Source: Gnetum montanum (Eukaryota; Streptophyta; Gnetopsida; Gnetales; Gnetaceae). From it: a DNA stretch of 55,258 nucleotides. The notes beneath the pieces are model-generated. The model was not told where the DNA came from, ran no database searches, and worked only from the letters and a program-made list of their open reading frames with translations. Within the stretch, counting starts at the first letter, position 1. Each line of letters opens with the position of its first letter. The DNA is taken from assembly GCA_015680685.1 (NCBI GenBank), contig MNCI01018230.1:48562-103819 (forward strand), given 5' to 3'. A program made the position numbers and the translations under genes. Shown piece after piece: positions 1 to 12,159 of this stretch.

Positions 1-149
1 TTAGAATTTTGAGAAGAACTTGAGTATTTTATGTTTTTGTTCTTTACTCTTTCCACAAGGTTTAGTTCCATCTATTGCATCAGTTTCAAAATTATTTTTA
101 TTTCTTTTTATCATTAAACTAACATCTCATTGTTAAATTTAAATTTACA

Positions 150-400
150 ATGACCTGACAATGTTCTTCCTCAAATTTACCATAATCTTTGTAAACCTTA
201 GGTCCAATCTCTGCTTGAAACCCTTCTTTGCCAAGAAATGTTAACCTAAATTCTTTACTCTTCACCTAAGATACCTTCATTGCATAATATCCGGCAATTC
301 TTTTGCAAGTTTATTTGATTGATTTGGTTCAAAGCATGAATCTTCGTTCCAGATGCCAAACTTTTTCTAAATAAAACCAAAGTTGAATGTGGACTGTGCC
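150..400 (+). repeat. Diverged direct repeat, copy 1 of 2
   Basis: This copy shares colinear blocks with 2340-2690, including GTTCTTCCTCAAATTTAC and GCATAATATCCGGCAATT. On the minus strand both copies keep a similar short open frame (a GFK..LD motif, then VNLRKNI), so the duplicated unit may include old coding sequence. The unit is unidentified. It could be a local tandem duplication about 2.2 kb apart or the ends of a decayed element. Confidence 0.6.
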
Positions 401-412
401 CAATGCTTAAAT

Positions 413-724
413 TTACTGGTCAGCATTCCCCATTGCGGAAATTGGACTTGATGGTTCGACGAGCATTGTAAACATCATTTTCTTTTTAAATTTCATTTCT
501 TGAGGTTGCTGGATTTTCCGAGAAATTGTGTGCATATCCTCGTCCGTTAAAGCGTGGAAAATTTTTGAGATCATCGTTTTCGGAACATCACCAAATTGCA
601 TCAGGAAATATTTATGAATGTTTAAGGCCAGTGGCATTTTTCCGCTTAAGATCGACCGCGGGTATTGTAAGGGTGATAGAAAATCAAAATCAGTTGCGGA
701 AACAAAAAATGAAAACCAAAGCAA
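413..724 (-). other. Possible coding remnant, unidentified
   Basis: An open minus-strand frame of about 100 codons. Its composition is less AT-driven than its surroundings: charged, with mixed Met and Ile, and containing the run FGDVPKTMISKIFHALTDED. I do not recognise a family. There is no clear start or splice signal. It may be an exon or gene fragment, or a chance open frame, and is listed only as a candidate. Confidence 0.2.
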
Positions 725-2339
725 AATTGATATATCCTATTCAATCAACACTGATAAATGATAAATATGAAGAAACCTTTGCTTCAGCAAAACTGAGAGA
801 AATACAGTTGTACATTGCATTGAAAATAAATATTAAAACCTAAGTGAAACTGATAACTTTGATGTTTAAAAGTCTTCTATTACAGCCTCAACTTAAGATT
901 TCATTTTTATTATTTAATTATGTTAGCACCAAATCACTCATTACATTACAATATTTTATTGCTTTAGATCATATTCATACTTGCTGGTCCTACTGCTACT
1001 ACTCCGGTTAAGCCATTAAAAGATGAATCCAAAGACAAGTCATAATATACTGCGTGTCGTTTAATCTGCTTAATTAAAGACAAATCATTTGCAGTTTTAT
1101 AACAGTAACCAATAACAGTGTATGCTTTCATAAAGGTATGAACTTTATGTGTAGGCCATGTCCATACAAAGCATACACCTTTTTATAATGGTTTGTCTTT
1201 TTTTGAGCAACACGGTTATTTGCCCTACTGTTATGTAATCAATACATAGGCCCATAAGGAAGTCATAGAAACCTTGCCATGGTTTTTAAAATCCAACTCC
1301 ATCATTAATCAATTCACGTTCTGGGACAACTCCATCACTTCATCAATAATTCAACAACAGTTTTCCACAAGTCACCATCATCACTTCTTGCAATTTTCTG
1401 CACTCCCGTTCAAACACAAATCATTTGAGAAGTCTAAAGGTTACCATCCACTTTGATTTAATCTGTGGCTTTGCTTTAAAGAGAAACTCTATTATTTTTA
1501 TTCTAGGTTGTAGAGAATCTCATAGTAAATCTATTAAAGATCATCAAATTTCGATTTGTAAATCTCAAAATATCTTCAAAAATCAGTTTCACTACTACAT
1601 CGTGGTCCAGTTGTGGTATTGCAGGTTTCAAACCCCAAGTTCACCACAATCCATGGTATTTCAAATATTATCTTCTCCTACACCATGACCCATGATTCAC
1701 TTGTGGTTGACACCATAACACCCCCACAACTCATGGCTATCCTGTAGTCAAGCTGCTTGTTTCTTGTTTCTAAGTAGAGCCTTCTAAATACACACCTCTT
1801 AAAGGTACTGGACACTTCCCAAACACTCACCTTTCAAGCCGCATCTTTGTTGTTTCTCTTCACCTTTCAAGCTGTTTCTTTCTTGTTTCTGTGTGTTTTT
1901 TGACTTTTTTCCAAGTGGCCACCTCTCAAACTGGTTAATGTGGACAAAAAGCATACAGCTTTTCATAACCGGCTGACTTTTCTATGCATAATCTATGTCC
2001 ATCGTGTGATGGTTGATGGCTTTGTACATGCTCAGGGAACTTGAGTTAATCAAAGTTGGTTAACAAAGTAGGCTTAATTTTTTTTTAATTTAGAATTTTA
2101 AATTTCGTGTGGCCTCATGTCTTCAATGTTGGCTGCCTTGTTCACCAACATGGATGCAAAAGCAAATTTCATTTTAATTACCTTACTATTTAGGCCGTAA
2201 CACAACCATTCATGGGTTTTTTTTCATGAGATTCTTTTTCCTCCCAAGGTCTAACATTTTCAGCACTCTCCCTTATGTCCGTTTCTTTCTTCCTTGTATG
2301 AGGTAGAGAAGTCATTGTTTTCCCCTTTAACAATAACAT

Positions 2340-2690
2340 GAACTAATGATGTTCTTCCTCAAATTTACAATGGATCTTAGTAACCCTTGGTCCAGTTCTT
2401 TCTTGAAACCGCTGTTTTCAGAGAAATGCAACAGCAATTTTTTTACTCTTTATATAAGATACCTACCCATTGCATAATATCCGGCAATTATTTTGCAATT
2501 TTGCCTTCAAATTGATTCAGTCAAACGATGGGAAAAAAAAACAAGGTTTAAGCAACCAAAATGGAATTTTTATTTCAAACATTTTTGCATCCATGTATTT
2601 CTGAACAAAGCCAAAATACAAGACATCAGGGGCCGGCAGGCAGAATCTTTGTTTCAAATGCCAAGTTTTTTTTTTTCAAACCCTGTCGTA
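2340..2690 (+). repeat. Diverged direct repeat, copy 2 of 2
   Basis: Partner of the repeat near the left end. Order and spacing of the shared blocks are kept, with many substitutions and a few short insertions, so the duplication is old. Confidence 0.6.
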
Positions 2691-3004
2691 TCCATCAACA
2701 AAGCCAACATGGCTTTTTCTATGCTCAACGCAGTTGTCCGTCCCATAATCCCGTAAGTAATATACAGGCCCAATCAGGAACCTAGCGATGGTTTTTCTTG
2801 AATCGATGCTAAGCAAAGTACATAATTTAAAACGGAACTTTGTATTTATCTGCAGATAAGTGAACAAAGCCCAATAAAATACATAGATTGAGGAGCAGAA
2901 TGGAAGTTGTTACGTGATTGGTGCTTTGGCTGGGGCTGGGAAATTTAGAGTGAAAGAAGTGGATAAGCTGCTCATCTGCATCATGTGGGAAATCTTAGTA
3001 ATGA

Positions 3005-3730
3005 CCGGAAATGGTGGAGATCTTCATGTTTAGAAGAAGATCCATGGAAGAAATTGTGTATCTAAGCACCAGAAGCCATGATTAATCGATTCATGATGAA
3101 TAGCAAATTAGGCAGGGGTAGGTTCTGAAGCAAATGCACAGAGATAGCATCAGAAACAACAGCAGAAGCAACAGAAGATAAGGTATGCAGTACTATTAGT
3201 CTTGTGAATGAATGAATGGATAAGACTGCTTGACCTCTCTGTATAACTTCCATGCATCGACTTTAACATGACCACATGATCAACCAACAACAATGACGTA
3301 GTCACTGATAACCAAAGATATTAAACTGAAACTGAAATTCATGGATTCTCTCCGAGTTTTGAAAGCATCGTTAAGAAAATTACTAGTATTTTTGGTCATC
3401 TTTGAAAAAATCGACCATATTTGCTGTTGTAATATCTCATTTATGTTTAATGTGCTGTAATATATAAAAGCCCCTCAAACAACCTAATTTCCTTGATAGA
3501 TGTGTACCTTTCCTTTCCATATCCACCAAAGATAATTGTTGCTCAATAATTTTGACTAAATAATTTCTTTTTGATTTTATGGTTAGGGAATGAATCTTCC
3601 TAGCTACTATAAAATATCCATGTCTATCAAGTATCTAGAAGAGCAAACAGAAATAAAGTTCAAATTGAAAAAAAAAATTATTTATAGAGTTGGTTCAGGT
3701 ATTTTCCTAAAAAAGCTAGGCTTTTGCTCA
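3005..3730 (+). repeat. Segment duplicated near the right end of the window
   Basis: Colinear with 54040-54610 in the same orientation. Shared landmarks in order are AGATCCATGG, GCAT(C/T)GACTTT(A/G)ACAT, ACCAAAGATA / AACAAAGATA and TATCCATGTCTATCAA, ending at GCTTTTGCTCA / GGTTTTGCTCA. Divergence is high. No gene is visible in it. It may be an old segmental duplication or a dispersed repeat family. Confidence 0.55.
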
Positions 3731-3773
3731 ATACTTACCTCTAGAACATTATAAAACATTATGAGGAAGTTAA

Positions 3774-5453
3774 TGTAACACCCCCATGCTCAAACCTGGC
3801 TAAGCAAAGGAATGGATGGTATGCTAACAAAATGCTAGAGTCATAGTGCATCACACAACAATCAAATCAGCAAAAACACACTAGTAAACCATGCATCATT
3901 CTATAAAAATCTCATGCATAAGCTAACTAGCAACATAGTAGAACACACCAAATCAATAGTGCTATATCTAACATCATCCAAAATAGTACATCTCCACATT
4001 ATGCATCATACATAAACATCATACAACATCAATCAATATGTTTGGTAGATCTATGCTACCACCCTATACATCATGCACACTGTACAAAATATCATAGCTC
4101 ATGGGTCATCTAAACTAATGCCTTTAGCAAACAATTCCATCTCTCTTACAAATACATGTAAGAAGAAAGACAAGAGCATGGACCTAAACCCTTCATCACA
4201 TCCCTCAAGTTTATTGGTCTCCTGCACTCCCAACTCCATTACTTGCACACAAAAGGAGTCTGTATAAGATGAAGGGAGAGCCTTTACATGCTCCCTGCAA
4301 TGGGAAGTTTAACGTTGTGTTGGAGTAGAAATGTGGGGTATGCTAAGAAACCTATGATAGGGTCAAAAAAAATATCATGTAGTATACTAAATGCATCATC
4401 TCATAGAGTCACAATGACAATCAAGACATCATCTACAATACCAAACTTACATATCGAGCATCTATCATGTTATTGGCTTCAAGAACATCCAATCATCATA
4501 CACATGGTCCATTAAAATAACATATAATAACTAGTCATGATATACCAAATTCGCATGCATAACTATAAATAAGGCTCAATTATAATAATTAATATCAAAA
4601 CATTCACACATATCATGGCCAACAAGTGTTCACAAGGGATTGCAATCCCAAAAATGCATAAGCGCAATCTCATAGCCCCTCTTGTAGTTAACACAACCAT
4701 ACTCAATGTAACTATGATATCATTTATATGATATGGCCATATAATTACTAACATCCATAGCAGAGCAATCACATATCACAACATCTTATTGACTCATTAC
4801 TAGAAACCCCACAAGCATTCACAACAATCAAAATGTTCGAACCAAAACAAAAGTACCAAAATATTACAAACAATATTCTAGATTCACCATAATCCAAACC
4901 TAGACTCTTGAATCATAACCTACCAAGAACCAACCCCCCAACATTCTAGAACTCATGAAAATCCATTGAGAATTGAAGAGAATGGAGAAATTAAAAAATT
5001 CAATAGAAACTGAGAAGAACATAGGAACATTCAAGAGAAGGAAAAGAATGAATTATGCTATCATGTTTTTTTTATATATAAAGGTTATATTACTTTTATA
5101 TTTTGGTTTTCAATTTTAGAAGATCCCTCTTAATTTTCCCCATCTTAACTATTGTTGAGAAACCCACACTCTATAACCCACTCACAGAACATCCAAAAAA
5201 ATACCAATTAAGCCTACAAATGCCATATCTCATTTATGGCATACCCAAGAAATCATGCACGCATAATGAAACATGCCAACTAGCCCTACAACTCAAACAT
5301 GCATAACATAATAAAAACCATAACATGATTTACCAAACAACATTATCATCATGAAATCTCTTAACATGCATATTGCCACCATCATATCTATGCATCATAA
5401 ATATCATAATCATCACATGACATGTATACCCCTTAGATGCTCAATATTCCTTC
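3774..5453 (-). other. Possible old LTR interrupted by ATH-A
   Basis: The stretch begins abruptly with TGTAACACCC, which on the minus strand is the GGGTGTTACA ending common at the 3' end of plant Ty3/gypsy LTRs. The sequence that follows is AT- and CAT-rich, unlike the DNA left of 3774, and similar composition resumes right of ATH-A at 35480. I infer an older LTR into which ATH-A inserted. No primer site follows the terminus, so a solo LTR is possible. No coding capacity is seen. Confidence 0.3.
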
Positions 5454-5458
5454 ACAAA

Positions 5459-6347
5459 TGATGAGCGGTTGAAGGTATCCCTACGTCCAACCGTATGAAT
5501 CACGAAGTGCTCACGCGTGATCCAGTCGAATTCCGTGGACTCTCTAGTTTCCGGTACACTAGTCTTCTAGGAAGTGAACCTTGCCCTAATGGTCATTTGT
5601 TGTCTTTCCAATTACACTTATGAAGTACAAAGGTATGGTTAAGTGTAATTGAGGCATATGATTTTTATTATTTTATGTTTTATGGTTTTGATACTGAAAG
5701 AGAGAGATGAAGTAAATTGAGAACTAATTTAATTTAACTAATCTCTAAGTAGTCCTAACATAAACATCTGATTCCACTTTCTATACACGTCCTAAACCCA
5801 CGTATTCACTACTAGGTTACCAAGTGCTATGCTACTAGGTGCACCAAGCAATAACGTTGTTGGGATTACCAAGCAAATATGTGTTTACACTCGAAGAAGT
5901 TGTACTTATGTGTTTAACCTACTTAGCTTATCTTGCTTAATTACTTAATTAGCTTAATTACTGAGGAACATGAAATAAATAATTGCAAACATCAAATACA
6001 TGAATAAAACATTTAAACTATCCAAAATGTTGCAAGGTTTGATTAGAAAGCTCGTCTTTATTGCTGCACACACTATTGTGCTCAGGTACAATAGTGCTCA
6101 AATAAAGATCCATACACTCAATTACTCCTGCTGTGAGCACTCAGGAAAATATTCTAACTTTCAAATGTAAAAAACTACAAGAGCTTTGCTGCACTATGAC
6201 AAAATGATGCCTAAACATAGGGGGTTAACATGTATTTATAGGCAAGAATAAACCTTGCATTGATGGGGCCATGTCAATGCATGAAATGATGTGTCGACAG
6301 GGCCAGTTGACAAGGCCTCATCAACATAGCCAATCTATGACTCATCA
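5459..6347 (-). repeat. ATH-A 3' LTR (left copy)
   Basis: Begins TGATGAGCGG and ends CTCATCA as read on the plus strand. It aligns throughout with the copy starting at 34562. It is followed directly by the pyrimidine tract that is the element's purine tract on the minus strand. A TATAAATA box lies on the minus strand about 115 bp inside the 3' end, and TCGA-type palindromes (GTCGAC) sit upstream of it in the U3. Confidence 0.85.
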
Positions 6348-6359
6348 TACCCCCACGAC
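6348..6359 (-). other. ATH-A polypurine tract
   Basis: On the minus strand this reads GTCGTGGGGGTA, abutting the TGATGAG start of the 3' LTR. The equivalent tracts of ATH-B and ATH-C read CATGGGGGTA. It would prime plus-strand DNA synthesis. Confidence 0.75.
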
Positions 6360-6573
6360 TAAATGAAAATTCATCCTTGAGTTCTTTACAAAATTGGGAA
6401 GGTATGGGATTATTGACTACCACATGACACAACAAAACTAACATGACAAACCTAAGTGCTCGAGTGTACGGATCAACAAAATTACAAATGGTGGTGTTCA
6501 CAACATAAAATTGAACATCAAAAAAATAATCAAATAGCACGTTCTCTAATGGCATGAAGACCCATTGAAAAGA

Positions 6574-9310
6574 TCACACAATCCCAGGTGGCGAAAGCTC
6601 TTGAGGCTCTGACAGACCTTCTCCAGCTTTAGGAACATGCGACGGTCGAGGCTCTTGTGATTGTCTAGCTACTATTGCAACTTCTAGTCGAAAGCACAAA
6701 GCATCCAACAATGCTTTCATTTTCTCCTCCTTACTCTTAGGATCATGCACAGTCCACACAACTTTGCCAATGTGGGCCAGAATGGGCACATCCCAAGGAT
6801 AGGGAATTACAGGGAATAACACCTTAACATTGACCAACCAAGTAGCGAATTGTTTGTGTTCAATGTTGAATGTCCTGACTGTGTTCTATAGCTCCTAATA
6901 GTTGTTCATTCTCTTGGCTAGGTTCTTGGTAGTTGATTGTTGATCGATGAATCATGCCCTGAGAACTTTGAGTTTAGGGTTTGTTATCTCAAGCTTTTAC
7001 TTGCTATCCTTGTGGTGCTTGAACTCGGCGTCGTACAACAAGTACGAGCTGGCCACTTGCTTCTCAAGTTCTAACCATGGCCATTTGGCTATCAGCATCA
7101 CTAGGTTTGCATATCAGAGATTGACCAATTCCATATACTCTGTCATTTCTTTGATTTGCAATTCCTTTAGGCAAATCTCCACTTTATTGTAGGCATCTAT
7201 CCCATTAATGATGGGCTACCACATATCTCTTCCTTGCTAGAGTTACTAGAGGGCCTCATTTACTTTTGCCTTAGCCATTTGAATATGCTTCTCATTCACT
7301 TCCTTTTGTAGACCAACTTGGTCTTTGTAGTGATTCTTATCTCTCTCAAATTTGAGAGCTTCATTTTTCCAGGCAATAATTTAATGGTAGATTTCTAGTG
7401 TAAGGCACAAACTTTCTTCATAGAGAGATTGCGATTTTTTGTGAAGAATTTCCTCAATTCTATATTCACCCTAGTGAGTTGCTCCTATTGTTGATAGATA
7501 AATTCTTACATTTGTTGTTTTTGTGCATCAACATTTTGCAGGTGGTGGTTTTCAACGATAAGTGTTTCATTTTCCTAGTGAGTTTGAACGAAGTCCTTTT
7601 GAACTGAATAAGTCTTTGCTTTAGCTAATAATTGGTTAAAGATTGATGTCACCATTTTCTCCTCAAATTTTTTAATTATTCTTGAAGCTATTGAAAAATC
7701 CCATCTTTGGTTATTTCAGGGTTGAGGAGTGCAAGGTTAGCAAAGTGGGCATGTAATTCAGCAATTTCCATGGCTAAGCATTGGTTTTGTGCATGAGCCA
7801 TTTCAAGTTACCCTTCTAAGATGATGCATTTCCCCTTTGCCTTGAGCAACTCCAACTAGGTTGTACTAATTGTATCTAGAAAATCAAAAATGTCCAAAAT
7901 TGGTTATCTAGTCCCCACTAGTCGGTCCAGCAATTCTTCATACTAGGCTACACTTAATCTTCCATTGATAGTTCTTGCAATTGTTTGCACATCTTGAAGT
8001 GTAGATATGTCTAATACAAATGTCGTAGCCATATTAAGTGCTTTTGTGATTCAATCAACAACCACTTTTACAACTATTTCTTGTCCTTAGTGCTGCATCA
8101 CCAATATAGTTGCCTCCTTGCCCTTCACCAACCGTATCAAAAAGGAGGCAACATTCCTAGAGATTTATAGGAATAAATGATGTTGAGATAAAGACATTGT
8201 ATCCTCTTGGGCACTAAAATTCGATCTAGTAGGTAGCTGCATTCATTGGGATAAAAATATTGGGCCTCCTTCCTTCATCTAACTAATTGTTCGAGCCACC
8301 TCATTAAGGTGACTCATCCTAGGTCGATATACAGAAGGATCTCCACCACTCATTCCTTCTCATTGCAAGAGCTATTCTTGAAATTTTTTGTAACTGCTCA
8401 ATGGCTACGCAGGCCTATGATGTTGTTTCTTGAGTGGGTGGTAGCTGCTACTTCCCTTCTTTAGACATGGTAGGTATCTTGTCCTTCATCATTTCAAACC
8501 AAGAGACCATAGGAGTATGTCTAATTATGTCATTGGCATAGCAAATTATCTTTGCTCTTTTGCAAAGTTTTCTAATAAGGCATGGAAAAGGTAGATTTTC
8601 CTTCCACGTTCATTTTCTTTGAAACACTTCTTGATCTCTAGATGGATTAGTTGTGGAAGGTTTGTTAGAAGTCTCCCACTTAGAGGGGCACATGCTTAGC
8701 CAGAGGAGGAAATCACCTTATTAGGCCTCACTGTCAAATTGAGGTAGGCCACTATCTTGAAATATACATGTTCTACTAGTGTGAAATAGGACCAACTTAT
8801 GTAGACAACTCTACCTGTTGTGTTCTAGAATCAGGCAACCCAAGAGCCTATGTAATGGCTTTAGCTGAGTAAGACACTTGAATGTCCTTAATCTTCACTG
8901 TAGAGCCTATTCATCTATTGTTCCAGAAGAGGTACATCTTTCCCATGTACCACTCCCCACTAGAAGTGATGATTGGCCACATGAGAGAGGCTTGCAATTG
9001 TGTCTTCACTTTTGCTGGATCATGCTCTAAGAATGGCCCGAAGTTCAATTCCTGGAGAACTAAGCATTGAACATCACAGGGCTTGATTATGTCGAAGAAG
9101 GCTTATGTTAGTGTGACTTCAAGTCTCAATACAGGTTCTAGTGCCTCTCCTTACTACGATTGTTCTATAGCAGCCTCTTCTTCAAGAATCTATCTAACTG
9201 ATTCCACTTCAGGCTCCTCCCAAAGAGATCCTATTACATGGGTTTCTTCTTTCTACTCGTAGGCTTGTTCTTGTTGGCCCCTTCTAGTTATGGGTTGTTT
9301 CTCCCTACTG
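6574..9310 (-). pseudogene. ATH-A extra ORF downstream of pol (decayed, about 900 codons)
   Basis: A long minus-strand reading frame lies between the integrase-side non-coding tract and the 3' LTR. Its last ~85 codons (6837-6574) are open, ending PPGIV then stop. Upstream the frame is broken by frameshifts and many stops, most of them TAG or TAA where a glutamine codon is likely. Near 9260-8780 it keeps a motif similar to the 'putative plant transposon protein' domain (xxVKIKDIQVSYSAKAIT then stop, then ALGLP). About 7930-7260 is Gln/Glu/Lys-rich and coiled-coil-like. I see no signal peptide or membrane segment, so the retroviral-envelope role proposed for some Athila third ORFs is not supported. 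ATH-B and ATH-C lack this segment. Function unknown. Confidence 0.55.
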
Positions 9311-9421
9311 TCATTTCAGTCTTAGTGTCATTTGTAATCACAACATGACCATGAGTTAGCAATTAGTATGTCATGTAAAACAATTTGTGATACCTTATCT
9401 CATTAGGAACATTACACCTGG

Positions 9422-10214
9422 TGATGAGTGGTGAGGTACCCCTACACTCAACCATACGAATACGAGCGTTTCATGCATGATCTAGTCGAACTCCAAGGAC
9501 TAAGTGCTTATGCACCTTAATGGAACACTCAGGGTTAATCAATCATTGTCTTTCCAAACTCACTTGTATTTTCATGGTTGTATGGTTAAGTAAGCTTAAG
9601 GCATGTGATTTTTATAGCTTTTTTATTTTTTATGTCTTCTGCTAATAAAGGAGAGGGAGAGAAAACTAAGTGGCTAACTTATATTAACTATTCATTAACT
9701 AGTTTCTAAATGTTCCTAACACTAGTATCCTTTCCCACTTACCGTACACATCCTGAACCAGTGCAACGCTGTTGGGATTACCAAACACTAATCATTACTG
9801 GATTACCAAGTGCTACACGCATACTCGAAGCTGTCATAGTGAGTTTATTTAACTAAGGGAGTTGAAGGTTGAGAGAGATATTAATTAGCTAGGAAAGCAT
9901 TAAACAATCATTGATTACTAATTATCTTAATCTGTATGCTGCAAGGTTTATCATAAAGTTCATCTTTATTGTCGTTCACAAAATTGTGCTTAGGTACAAA
10001 TTGCTCGAATAAAGATCCGTTTACTCTATGACTCCTACTGCAGGCACACAGAAATAATTCTAACTCTAGAATGACAAAATTCCAAGAGTTTAGCTAAGGG
10101 TCTAAGTCTAAGTGTCTTGAACCAAGGGCGCCGCCTCTTATTTATAGAAGATGAGGCAAGACGCGATATTGTGTGTTGGCTATGATATCACGTACACAAT
10201 ATCGTGGTTCATTA
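9422..10214 (-). repeat. ATH-B 3' LTR (left copy)
   Basis: Begins TGATGAGTGG and ends TTCATTA on the plus strand. The matching copy ends TTCATGA, so the terminal dinucleotide of the sense LTR start has decayed from TG in both copies. Its U3 holds three GATAT-type units against four in the other copy. Confidence 0.88.
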
Positions 10215-10226
10215 TACCCCCATGAC
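10215..10226 (-). other. ATH-B polypurine tract
   Basis: Reads GTCATGGGGGTA on the minus strand, directly before the 3' LTR. It is nearly identical to the ATH-C tract. Confidence 0.75.
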
Positions 10227-12155
10227 TGAATGAAAACTTATCCTTGAGTTCCTTACAAAATATTGGGAAGGTATGGGATTATTAACTTGAATGACAACTA
10301 ATGGTGAATGGGATGACATGTGAACGGATCAACATTACAATACATGGCAACATTAGTGTTCATGGTTACAAGAGTGAACACTATACACAATTGACATCCA
10401 GCCTTATTTGGCAGCTGAGAGAGAAGAAAGAGAGGGAGAGAAAAGAAGAGGATTTGTTTCTGCCAACGCCAAGATTACACCTTCTGTTGTCCATCTATAG
10501 CCACGCCATCAATCTTTTTCCTTGCACAACTATTCCAGCACCAATCCATCCTGAGTGGTTTCTCTAGATCCAGTCTATTGTTGTATGATTGCCATCTGCA
10601 CACACAACACAACCACATATGAGCAAGGATAAGTGAATCATAATACAGTTGATACCCTACCTTAGTGTAAGGTCCATTCGCTGAGTTGTGATATAGCCCA
10701 CACAGATTCTAGAAATATAACACTGGTGACTACTTGAGGTGTAGGGGTTAGGGAAAATTGAAAAAATTGAACCAGGGCCCCCATGACTAAGAGCGATCCT
10801 CTAGTAGTGATGGAATGAAAAAAGATAAGGAATAAGAAAAATGGAGAAAAAGAAACAATAAAAACGCTGATAAAATGGATGTCAAAGGTGGAAATGAAAC
10901 AACAAAAAATGTTGATTGCGGAAATGTTTAAGGGAAAGAAGTTAACTGATGCATCAAATAGGAATGCCAGTGGGTCCTCCCCAAAATAGGCTCATGCCCT
11001 TGATGCCCTAACAATCCCACATTCAAAGAGTCTGTAGGCTCTGAAAATGTCATTTGGAAGCAAGAGTTAAAGAATTAACCACAGGAATTCACCAAAGAGA
11101 AAACAATGCATCAACCAAAATATGGACTACTGATACAATCGACAATGAAGTGGGAAATGGAGAAAGAATGATGGGAAGAAGAGAATGGAATGGAGTCCCA
11201 AGAACAAGGTGGTGTATAGCCCCTTGTGTATTTATGGTTAATGTCACTAAGTAGATCTCATTCCAAGTCTAGCCTCAAACAATCCACATTCAGTCACTTC
11301 GCATTAATACACTTGGCTAATTCATCCACCTGAAGCAACAAGAATGCTTCTGCTAAAGAGTCACCACCATTTCGAGGAAACGAGAGAGGGAGAAGTAGGA
11401 AGCAAGAGAGGGCCTTAGTTAGAGGGAACATGTCAGTTTAGTTTCATAACCAGTGCTTGTAGCCCTGATGATTATTTTGTCTAAGGGGTGTGCTTTGAAT
11501 TCTCACTATTTTTTTTACGTGAGAACCACACCATGCAAAGACTTATTTTTATTTTTATTGGCTCAGCTTCCCGATAATGGAGCAATGTCGAAATGGTAAA
11601 AAAACTTAAAAAGAAAATATCCAAGCACCCAAGAGAATAGCCAACACAAATGCATCAAATCCCTTTGAAGTCACACCCTTTTCAATTCTTGAGTCCTTCC
11701 TTAGTTTTGAGAAATGCCCAATCACCAATTCATTAATAGTTTTATTATTAAAGAAGGGGACTGTATAGTTCCAAGCCAAGAGAGACCATAGAGATCATCA
11801 ATGCATGGACGACGTGGACTCATTGCCTGTTATATCAAAAGAACCATACCTTAGTATCCGCATTAGAACTCAAAGGTAAAAACCAAACATTAGCAATCAA
11901 TAAAATACAATTCATACCACCATCAAGAGCACTTATTAGGTGACGAATCTAACAAAACAGAAAAACAACAAACAAGAACAATAAAAAAAACAAAAACAAA
12001 CAATCACACAAAGAAATGAGAAAGTGTGAACGATGGTGCAAAACAAAAACAAGAAAAATTAAAGAAATTTGTAAAACAAAAATGTGTACAATAAAAATGT
12101 GTAAAACAAAAACTTAAAAAGGAACTGAGGGCCTCATATGGTTAGAAAAGGTGGT
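10227..12155 (-). other. ATH-B 3' non-coding tract
   Basis: About 1.9 kb between the end of integrase and the purine tract. No convincing ORF. It contains an A/AAAC-rich block near 11950-12120 and a GGGTCCTCCCC motif near 10973. Both recur at matching places in ATH-A (26863-28330) and ATH-C (24086-26030), which shows that this tract is an ancestral part of the family. Confidence 0.7.
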
Positions 12156-12159
12156 CATC

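Larger units (their letters stand above)
1..2900. other. AT-rich gene-poor flank with internal duplication
   Basis: No gene or element could be recognised here. The stretch is AT-rich and holds short open frames without family resemblance. Two segments, about 150-400 and 2340-2690, are diverged direct copies. A 1.1-kb stretch between them (about 1080-2000) repeats a short motif ending in AAGCATACA. Confidence 0.4.
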
